Shown: positions 55,816 to 64,000 of the stretch, piece after piece | How the letters are laid out: the number at the start of each line of letters is the position of its first letter | Position numbering within the stretch: the stretch's first letter is position 1 | NCBI GenBank assembly: GCA_030674185.1 | Contig: JAPXFY010000031.1 | Location: forward strand, 41,817,532 to 41,881,531 | Direction of reading: 5' to 3' | Length of the DNA: 64,000 nt | Source: Monoplex corrugatus | Taxonomy: Eukaryota > Mollusca > Gastropoda > Littorinimorpha > Ranellidae | The notes under the pieces: model-generated | Database searches by the model: none | Seen by the model: only the letters and a program-made list of their open reading frames with translations | What the model was told of the DNA's origin: nothing | Made by a program: the position numbers and the translations under genes

Positions 55816-55990
55816 AAAAAAAAAAAAAAAAAAAAAGGGGGGGGGGGGGGGGAGGGGGCACCCAACAGCCCAACCTGGTATCTGGACTGGCTTATCCGGT
55901 AACCGTAGCGACCCCCAGGTCTAGACCTGGACCGGCACAACCCTATCCTTCATTTACCGCTAGGCTAGTTGGGGGGGGGGGGGGGAGGGG
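55816..55990. repeat. Poly-A/poly-G and poly-G runs
   Basis: About 20 A bases followed by a long G run at 55816-55860, and a second G run at 55969-55986. Confidence 0.9.
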
Positions 55991-56089
55991 AGTCTAAACT
56001 GGGATTTTGTTGAGCTCCCTCTTGAATGATACCAAGGAGGGAACCTCTGCTGCTGTTGCAGGCAGGGAGTTGCAGGCTGCCGCACACGA

Positions 56090-56821
56090 TCCACAACAGG
56101 TCTTATGGAGACATAAAGAGAGACACAGTTCCATAACCCTGAGGTCATAGGGGTGTGAGGTGGTAGAGATTCAACTTTTCTTGAGACCAGCATTACGAGG
56201 GCGGTACCCATATCCTCTCCTGCTTTCCTTTTGAGAGTGCGTCGCAGCAGTGCAGCGCCACCCATTTTTTCTCTTCTTTTTTAATCCAGACTTAAGAAAG
56301 GCAAGAAGGCTAACTGGTCTTCAACTCTTCAAGGGGAGGGACCTGGGAAATCAACCCATCTCTCCAATGTTTTATACCAATGTAGCTAGGCAATGGCATG
56401 CTCTTCACGATCTTCAACTGCAGTAGGCCCTACGATCTTTAGCGTTCGCACACAGAAGGCACATGTGTCTGACTCGTTTTTTTTTGTCCTCTTCCGAAGA
56501 ACTAGAAGTTGAGTTCAATTTTCCAGTCAAACTGTGGAGAAAAGTCGAGGCCTCTATGGGGAGTGAACTCTGGAACCTCGAGTTTAGTTACTGGCTGGTG
56601 AACGATTGAACCATTCTGCCACCCTTCTCTCTATGGAGACCATACCAGATGATAAAAGACTACATGTAGTGTGTCTACTCATCCATGAGACTGATTATGG
56701 TACGCTAGCAGTTGTATTGAAAAGGGGTAAACATATCCTCTGTAACCATGACAAATGTAAGCATGTCTACATACCAGTCACCATAATGTAGGTTAGTTGT
56801 TAGCACAACAAATTACTGACT
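56090..56821 (+). repeat. Duplication copy B, right part
   Basis: Matches 37375-38093: GGTCTTATGGAGAC, CCATAACCCTGAGGTC, CAGTGCAGCGCCACCC and TACGCTAGCAGTTGTATTGA in the same order. Includes a SINE-like segment (56250-56640) read on the minus strand. Confidence 0.8.
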
Positions 56822-57182
56822 GGAAGGTAGTGGGTTCAAATCCCTATCAATCCTTCAAAATCGTAGTGAGATTTTTTTTAAATTAATTTTTTTAATTAAT
56901 GTGCTCCATCCAGCCCCTACCCAGAGTTGAGTGTGCTATGGGCTCATCGGAAAGACGGGGAACATGCAGTTGAGTCTCGACCACTTCATGGATGAATCAC
57001 TGAGGGTGTTGCTCAAATCTTCTAACACTGCAGATGTCTTATATCTCTTTGTCCTGGCTAATGCCAGAATATATTGTGACAGTGAACGTAGAGTGCAGAC
57101 AGCCCTGTCATGCACTGATGCAGTCTCATTCAAGCTCCAAAGCATCATGATTATCATCACTGTCGTCATCATCATTGCAGTG
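56800..57182 (+). repeat. tRNA-derived SINE
   Basis: GGTTAGTTGTTAGCACAAC (A-box region) and TAGTGGGTTCAAATCCC (perfect B box) start a repeat that continues to a short ATCATCATTG-type tail near 57175. A shorter trace of its head is at 38075-38110. Confidence 0.6.
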
Positions 57183-57332
57183 TAAAAACTATCCTGGCTT
57201 TTGTGGCGTTTAAGGTGGCCTTAAAAAATGGGACCAAAGAAGAAAAAAGAAAGGGAGCACTTAGGACGCTGTCTAAGCGCAATGATCCTCAAATAAATAC
57301 ATAAATATGCTATAACTTTTATTCACAACCAT

Positions 57333-57414
57333 TTAACCATTTGCCTCCAGCACCCTGTCCACCAGCACCATGCATTGCCAACCATGCCTGCAAAGAAGAA
57401 AATTAACCCTTTGA
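57333..57414. mobile_element. TTAA-flanked MITE, copy 7 (half element)
   Basis: The left outer arm TTAACCATTTGCCTCC through the CACCAGCACCATGCATTG arm to the first base pairs of the inner TTAACCCTTTGA is present, then the element breaks off and R1 copy 5 begins. Confidence 0.7.
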
Positions 57415-57570
57415 GGATATGATCAGAAGAAATGACAGAAAACAAAGGAACAAGGCAGAAACAAACAGAGGGACAGACAAGAGTAAATTTCTTGCACAGA
57501 ATTTCCAGAAGATGGGGATACTATTTATACTGAAAGAGTCCCCGGCATCTCCATGGGGACCTCCCCTTTC
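57415..57570 (-). repeat. Dispersed repeat R1, copy 5 (truncated)
   Basis: Contains AGAAATGACAGAAAACAAAG, CAGAATTTCCAGAAGATGGG and TATTTATACTGAAAGAGTCC. Only the promoter-proximal ~150 bp of R1 is present, starting exactly at a MITE remnant. Confidence 0.65.
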
Positions 57571-57599
57571 ACCCCCTTCCCTGTATGTATACGCTTGGC

Positions 57600-59010
57600 A
57601 GAATATCACATACGTATGTTAAAGATCCACTATGTTAAAGATCCAAAAGTCATGCCAGTGGCAGGTTATGGAAACTTGAAAACATCAGGCATGCAAGCTA
57701 TGGCAACTTTAAAAAAATGGCTTACAACTAATAACTTGTAGGCCTACCACTGGAAAATAAAATTATCATTATTACATCATTATCACTCTCACACACACAC
57801 AGAGTCACAACTACCCACAAAATCACACACACATATGACTCAAAAAATGAAGTTTTCAGTAGGAAAAGGTTTATTCATGGACATGTGAAATTGAAAAGAG
57901 TGTTACACTCAAAATACAGTTTGTGATCTATTAAACAATCAGCATTATAGAATAATCATTTGCAAACTGTTGAATATGGAACATCAGCACACCAGAAAAA
58001 CATATAAAAGACAAAAGGGTCAACTCTCAAAGAACATCAAAAGTGGATACTTATGTATAATAAAGTTTAGCAAACTGGAGCAAAGTGATATGTTAAGAGT
58101 TATTTCTTCTGGAAAACAACACCCTTTTACACACAAGATGCACATAAATGCGCACACACAAGAATGCATGCGCACACACACACACACACAACACTGCAAA
58201 CACACTCCATAAAAATCATCATCAAATTTTTGTATCTTGATACCAATACTTGCCCTTATGTATCAAATCTAACATAAAAACTAGCTGCAGTGTTTCAACA
58301 TCTGTACCTTAAATAGCGGTAGGGCCTACTCTAAATTTCTGTGTGTAATAAGTTAAAAACAAAAAACAAAGAACATGTAGGCAACAAAAACAAATAATGC
58401 ACATACTGAGCCGCATGAAATAACGAACTGTGCATGTACATTGCAAATCAGATTTCCACAAATTTCAAATGAAAATACGATGAAAAATACATACATGTGT
58501 TGCAATTATCATCCAGTTTTCCTTTCTATATCAAATAGGCCTACAATCTTTCATTTTAATAAGTGGTTTCTATCACGTGCAATTTAACGTACAGTACACC
58601 TATAGTATGATAAAAATATACACCTTACCAGCATAATTGCAAGCAAATCCATAAACATTTTAATTGCATAATCACATGCATCACATAAGAAAAGGTGTAA
58701 AGGTGTATCCTCGCATGCAAAACCATAAACATTTTTACTGCATAATTACATGCATCACACAAGAAAAGGTGGACAGTCGTATCCCCAAAATTCAGAAAAG
58801 CCCAGATGTGACCAAGTTTACACCATACTAATAACTAATAAGCCTTTCCCCTGGCCCTTTCCTCATTTCAATGCAAGGACAAATAAATCAAAACCCAAAA
58901 TCAAAACAAAAGAGTTAAACCATACTAACAATCTTTTGTATGGCACATTAAACAGTCAACAATATGTATACATATACATGTACATATACATACACATATA
59001 GGCTACATAT
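57600..59010. other. Unassigned AT-rich sequence
   Basis: Includes a (CA)n tract at 58161-58190 and a local repeat of ATAAACATTTTTACTGCATA around 58650 and 58730. No gene was recognised. Confidence 0.35.
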
Positions 59011-60080
59011 CTCACCTGTCTCACCTGTTGGAATCACCAGGTTCGGTGTTAGCTGCTGCACATCTGGACACCACCATCTCCCTCCAGGTCATTCACATAT
59101 ACAAATACATATATATACATATACATATAGGCCTACATATACATATAGGCCTACATATACATAATATACATATATATATATAGGGCCTACATATACATAC
59201 ACATATATATATATTAGCTCGTGTGTGCATCCCATATTTTAAGTCTTAGCATGTTTCCTGGTTGAAAAAAATTACCCCCACTCACACAAAAATGCACGGA
59301 TCGATTATGAGCGCTGAAACACGGAGAAGGGATAATGTTGCAGTGAGTAAGGTATTTCTCTTTGCTGTATTATTTCTCATCTCAACTGCTGTCACACTTT
59401 TCTCTTTTTTCCTCAGATATACATTTATAATCAATGTAACATCAATTCAATGACTCCAGTGGCAGAAGATCCACTCTTAAATTTGTCAATATCTTCCCCT
59501 TGTACCATTTCCAATGAGAAAAAGGGCAAATACAATGACTATTTTGCCACAGATTTACATTTTACCTCAGAATTTAACAGATTTGAGGTTGTAGATTTCA
59601 TACATGGAAAAATAATAAAAACTGGATATTTTTCATTCAGAGCCCCCCCCCCCCCCCCCCCCACAGCATCACGTAACATTTTAGGCATATCCATGCTTGA
59701 ACGTGGAAGAAGGAACAAGGCATGTAACAAAAATATCATGTCCAGTTCCTGTCCATTTCCTTGCTCTCAGAGATCACATGAGATATGTTTCGATATAAAT
59801 CTACACATTGTAAATGAAAACAAAATTCACACAATGATTATTTCCCTTTATAATCTTGAGCGATTTACAAACAGAATTCACACAGACAACGATTACTTCC
59901 CCTTCAAAGTCTTGAGAGATTTATCTTTCACCATTTACGCAACACAAACTGCATGAGACCTTCAAACTGAGATCAACCTGTTGAAAAAAAACCTCACCTC
60001 AAAGTGGATAATAATGGTAACAGTACAGTTTAGATGTCCCTCGCTCATTCAGATCTCACTAAATGATCAACGGCTGGAAT
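59010..60080. other. Unassigned sequence with two open frames
   Basis: (TA)n/(CATA)n repeats occur at 58965-59220. A 63-codon plus-strand frame (59262-59453) contains a hydrophobic run (VFLFAVLFLISTAVTLF); a 168-codon frame (59450-59956) follows and overlaps it by four bases. Neither resembles a known family, and a poly-C run lies inside the second. I treat them as probable chance frames, though a signal-anchor exon cannot be excluded. Confidence 0.25.
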
Positions 60081-60159
60081 TCTGCTATCACTAATACCAA
60101 TGTGGTTCAGACACAGGTCTTCAAATTATGAGGTCTGGGTTTGAACCTGCTTAGATGTA

Positions 60160-60395
60160 CCATCATCATCATCATCATCATCATCATCATTATGTACCCT
60201 GCTGCATGGCGTTGGCGATCATGGCTCTCCATGCGAATCTATTCCCTGTTGCTGCAAGTAGCCTACACCTCCCACCCTCTATGTCCTAAGCCACACTGCA
60301 AGTCTGTCCAATATTTTCACCCTGGGTCTTCCTGATGTTCTCTCTCCCTCCGCTGTCCTGTCGGGGTGGATAAAGGATGGAGATTTTTCTGACCT
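60160..60395 (-). pseudogene. LINE 3' end relic with (ATG)n tail
   Basis: The minus-strand frames contain a GRPRVKILDRLA-like segment and NRFAWRAMIANAMQQGT followed by a stop and a (GATGAT)n tail (60162-60190). The order GRPR..., aWR...GT, stop, microsatellite is typical of the C-terminus and tail of RTE/I-type LINEs. Only this end is present. Confidence 0.5.
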
Positions 60396-60922
60396 CTAGT
60401 GTGCAGACCCACTATTGCCCATACATACACAAGCAGAACATCAAGGGATTATATAATATGTTAAAGATCCAGTAAACAAAAGTGTGACTGCTTTAATAGT
60501 GGGGTAAAAAACAGCCATGCGTAACTTGTACCGGTATAAAAGTTCACTCATACATTGGAATACACATAAATGTTGTAGTCCATGAACTAAAAAAAAAAAA
60601 GACAAAAACAAACAAAACAAAACAAACTACAAAAAAACACACAACCTTATGCTAAGCTAACACTAACCCTAACCCAGCCCTGCATCTAACCCTCACACTC
60701 AGAGCCAGCAATACTTGGGATAGCAAACTAACCACAAAGGTTTGGGTTCGGAGTGAGGTCAGGGTTAGGACTGCTGGTCGTAATATCTTTCCATGAAAAT
60801 CTTTAGTAATTAAAGTTACTTAAACTGCACTTTTTACTATGAAAGTAACAATAATGATGATGATGATAATAATAGTAATAATAATAACAATAATGAATAA
60901 TAATAATAATAATAATAATAAC

Positions 60923-60954
<32 letters not shown>

Positions 60955-61653
60955 CAGCTGGAATTTTGATGTAAAAATCTTTCGGGTACTCAAAATGGAA
61001 ATTAAAAATAAATGAACGTGACTTTTCTAAGGAAATTTTCACGAACACACAAGTACTGATAAATTCATGATCATCCAATTATAAAAAGATGGTGAATGTG
61101 ATTTATACACTTGGAAACAACTTTCAAGAGCGCTGGACAGAGGGCTAAAGTACAGGAATGTGATCTCTGTACGAAATATTTTCATGTACATGCATGTATA
61201 GATGTATGCTTATGAGCATTTAAATAACAAGGAATCATGACAATGATGATGACAACGATGACTTTCACATAACAGATTTGGGGAGATCTAGGAAAAAAAG
61301 CTGACGAGAAGAAATATAATTTCAATAAATATTTTCAATACACACAAACTGATGTAGGCCTATACCCATAAGCACACACGACTCACTCATTGTTTATGAC
61401 ATACAAGAAGGTGCATATGTTTCACATATATCACGTATGGAAAAAATAGAGAAAACAGGAGACATTAAAAAAGTGATTAAATTAATGATTCAACAATCAA
61501 AGGGGTTTTGACAAAAAAATCAACTAGACACATAGGAAGCAAAAGCTTGATATTATTTTTTTCGATATTGCCATTTATATACAAAAGTTGCATCTGTGGG
61601 ACCTTTGTCGTTCTATGTACAAGAGCATTATCTATTTACAACAGTATACATAT

Positions 61654-61691
<38 letters not shown>

Positions 61692-61780
61692 ACACACACT
61701 AACCCATAACCTAAACTGTTGTTGGTTAGTGAGATATCATTTATTGTATTTATTTATCTATTGTGTTCACAATGGATAAC
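60396..61780. other. Unassigned sequence with simple repeats
   Basis: Contains (AAT)n/(ATG)n at 60850-60953 and (CA)n at 61659-61700. TAACCCTAACCC near 60665 is a short telomere-like fragment. No gene was recognised. Confidence 0.4.
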
Positions 61781-61794
61781 GTTCCATGTGAACT

Positions 61795-62098
61795 TTGGAT
61801 TGCTCTTCTTGGGGACAGCACATTACTGCAGTGCTGCGCCACCCAATTTTATTTTTAATTTATTCCTTTTTTCATAAAATTTTGCATGGAAGAAATCCTG
61901 TGGGATCTTCAGTGTGTGCCGAGTGTGAGCTTCACTCAGGACCTCAGTTTAGTGTCTCATCCAAAAGATGAGCACTCTGACCACCACTTAAGATCTTGTG
62001 GAGGGAGAAGAAAAATCCCTACTTGATTCATGATTCGAACTCAAGTTTCTTGAGTCCCAGGCGGGTGTCTTAATCGCTAGGCCACTCCCTCCGCAAAA
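61795..62098 (-). repeat. tRNA-derived SINE
   Basis: On the minus strand the head reads GGAGGGAGTGGCCTAGCGAT (A-box region) and AACTTGAGTTCGAATCATG (B box). The body ends near GGGTGGCGCAGCACTGCAGT, a motif shared in form with the GCGCCACC part of the SINE-like segments at 37540 and 56250. Confidence 0.6.
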
Positions 62099-62282
62099 CT
62101 GGACGAAGATGCTGGGAATTAATCCCAGTACCTCACACATGCAGAGCCACATCCCCGACCCCACTTCTATCAGAACCAACATCATGAAGGTAGAGCTCTG
62201 TCCTCTCACTCACTGTGTACCTTCCCCATCCCCAAGGAGAGACAGGTACCCACTCACAGTTGAACAGACTGGAGAGGTGTGT

Positions 62283-62482
62283 TTAACCCTTTCACTCCCC
62301 CCCCCCCCCACCCTGTCCATCAGCATCCTGCAGTGTCATCCATGCTAGCAACATAAAAAACAACGCTTTGACTCCCTCGCCCTATCCACCAGCCTCCTGC
62401 AGGAAGCTTGTGGATAGGGTGAGGAAGTCAAAAGGTGAAGTTTTTGCAGTTGGTGGACAGGGTACGAGAGTCAAAGGGTTAA
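62283..62482. mobile_element. TTAA-flanked nested-palindrome MITE, copy 8
   Basis: Begins TTAACCCTTTCACTCC, has a C-run in the left arm and an inner palindrome around GCCTCCTGCAGGAAGC, and ends GAGAGTCAAAGGGTTAA. Same plan as copies 1 and 3. Confidence 0.75.
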
Positions 62483-62827
62483 GCCAGGGCATGTAAACCT
62501 CAACAAAACCAAAACCCCACCTTAAACAAGTTCTAATGCTAACAAAGTGGACGGGGGAGGGAGTGGTGAGAAACAACCAGCCAGCCAGCCAACGTGTGTC
62601 AGGCTGAGCAGAAGGCTACGAGATCCTGCGATCCAATCTGAATGCACAGGTTAAATCTTGCTCGACAAAACTTTGTGCATGCCACCTGCAGCTAACGCAG
62701 CCGGGAACTAGTTAACTACTTAAGCCTGTTTAGGGTTGGGGAAGATAAAGCTACAAGAAAGAGGAGACGAGCACTGTCCTCACAGTGATGACCCCTGGGA
62801 AAAGTCTACCACCTCGTTACCCTACTA

Positions 62828-63300
62828 CTTCAGGAGTATGAGACAACCTTGTATCTTATCAGTACATCTTCAGGAATACGAGACAACCTTGTATCTTATC
62901 AGTACATCTTCAGGAATACAAGACAACCTTGTATCTTATCAGTACATCTTCAGGAATACAAGACAACCTTGTATCTTATCAGTACATCTTCAGGAATACA
63001 AGACAACCTTGTATCTTATCAGTACATCTTCAGGAATACAAGACAACCTTGTATCTTATCAGTACATCTTCAGGAATACAAGACAACCTTGTATCTTATC
63101 AGTACATCTTCAGGAATACAAGACAACCTTGTATCTTATCAGTACATCTTCAGGAATACAAGACAACCTTGTATCTTATCAGTACATCTTCAGGAATACA
63201 AGACAACCTTGTATCTTATCAGTACATCTTCAGGAATACGAGACACCTTGTATCTTATCAGTACATCTTCAGGAATACAAGACAACCTTGTATCTTATCA
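62828..63300. repeat. 40-bp minisatellite, about 12 units
   Basis: The unit contains CAACCTTGTATCTTATCAGT and ACATCTTCAGGAATACAAGA. Twelve GTATCTTATC motifs at exact 40-bp spacing (one unit is 39) with almost no substitutions. Because 40 is not a multiple of three, one frame cycles through all phases and stays open for 244 codons; that frame is an artefact. Confidence 0.96.
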
Positions 63301-63613
63301 GCTGTAAAAACATCCAGTACAATCATATTACAAACGCACATGCACCCATTTGTCTAAATGATGTAGTGCCTTCTTTATGTTACACGCGACATTACATGTT
63401 GCGAACAGACTTTAAATCAAACAATAAAGTGTACACATACATTCAAGAACTATTCAGTGGCACTACATAAATTTACACCTGGTAGGAAAAAAATAAAGAC
63501 AAGCAGACAATAAGATTCAAAAACAGATCAGATACAGTGGTTGTTAGGGGTAAACTTGATAAGTGGAACAAACACGTAGCATATAAAAAGAAAACAGCAG
63601 AAAATCTGAAAAT

Positions 63614-63722
63614 GTGAAACAAATAAATTCACAAAAATCTGTTCAAAATCAGTAGAGACTGATCCAGAAGGCACAACCGATTTATAACAATTTCAAAAAA
63701 AGTAGCAGGATTGATGGGTCTG
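63614..63722 (+). repeat. Long inverted repeat, left arm
   Basis: Complementary to 63888-64000 apart from a 4-base insertion and one or two substitutions. Contains CAGAAGGCACAACCGATTTA. Confidence 0.93.
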
Positions 63723-63887
63723 TTTGACACCATTTTCCTGATTTGGGAAAAGACAATAATAAAAGAACAGAGGGAAAAAAGAAGGAAAGGAAGAAAATAG
63801 ACCTGGTCTCTGAGTCTGAGTTCTGACATCATCCAAGAAGCATTCATCACACTCAGACAATGACCCAAACTACTAACATGTATCTGG

Positions 63888-64000
63888 CAGACCCATCAAT
63901 CCTGCTACTTTTTTTGAAATTGTTATAAATCGGTTGTGCCTTCTGGATCGGTCTCTACTGATTTTGAACAGATTTTTGTGAATTTACTTATTTGTTTCAC
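63888..64000 (-). repeat. Long inverted repeat, right arm
   Basis: Pairs with 63614-63722 across a 165-bp spacer. The repeat may extend past the window end. Confidence 0.93.

Noticed and set aside
59010..59095. Possible minus-strand exon ending at a GTGAGACAG donor
   Set aside because: A good donor but a short frame, no recognisable protein and surrounding TA repeats; support is too weak.
60660..60680. Telomere-like TAACCCTAACCC
   Set aside because: Only about two units; no array, so not a telomere or interstitial telomeric block.
62736..63470. 244-codon plus-strand frame of repeating peptides
   Set aside because: Produced by a 40-bp unit cycling through three phases; no start context or domain.

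Overview
The window is metazoan nuclear DNA: AT-rich, gene-poor and crowded with transposons, microsatellites and minisatellites. Spliced first exons, a complete CDK9-type kinase, CR1/Jockey/RTE-like LINEs, tRNA-derived SINEs and a THAP-type P-element transposase all point to an animal. My best guess is a marine mollusc, perhaps a gastropod. That rests on overall repeat character only and is not proven.

Host genes are few. (1) An intronless, intact CDK9 (P-TEFb kinase) lies at 27619-28881 (+). (2) A first coding exon matching the N-terminus of ethanolamine kinase lies at 12837-12989 (-), with a strong Kozak context and a consensus GTATGT donor; no other exon was recognised in the window. (3) A possible terminal exon lies at 40784-40931 (-), a possible THAP first exon at 14041-14184 (+), and a series of decayed exon-like repeats at 38310-40560. 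None of these three could be assigned.

Most of the window is mobile DNA, much of it nested. An intact Tc1/mariner (DD34E) transposase is at 9067-10095 (-). A CR1-like LINE (LINE-A, 14395-21800) is interrupted at 14878-18565 by a 3.69-kb block that carries an LTR-like sequence and a 5'-truncated LINE on the other strand. A second CR1-like LINE (LINE-B, 23206-26940), whose ORF1 keeps the end of a PHD finger, sits inside a SINE; a close, 5'-truncated relative is at 54823-55722. An 801-bp TTAA-flanked element (29125-29925) sits inside an old LINE relic just downstream of CDK9. Eight copies of a nested-palindrome MITE (termini TTAACCCTTTGACTCC) are scattered through the window. A ~550-bp dispersed repeat (R1) occurs five times.

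The most notable object is a 4647-bp P-element-superfamily transposon at 43553-48199. It has ~32-bp terminal inverted repeats, an exact 8-bp target duplication (CTTCACAC) and a two-exon THAP/P-element transposase of 909 codons with no disabling change. It is inserted in the gag-like region of a DIRS-like retroelement, whose reading frame resumes on the other side. Downstream, a ~3.5-kb duplication pairs 34577-38093 with 51249-56821. One copy has expanded a ~64-bp minisatellite from one unit to about 14; the other has been invaded by two LINE fragments. The last 20 kb holds SINEs, a LINE 3' end, a 40-bp minisatellite (62828-63300) and a long inverted repeat that runs to the window edge.
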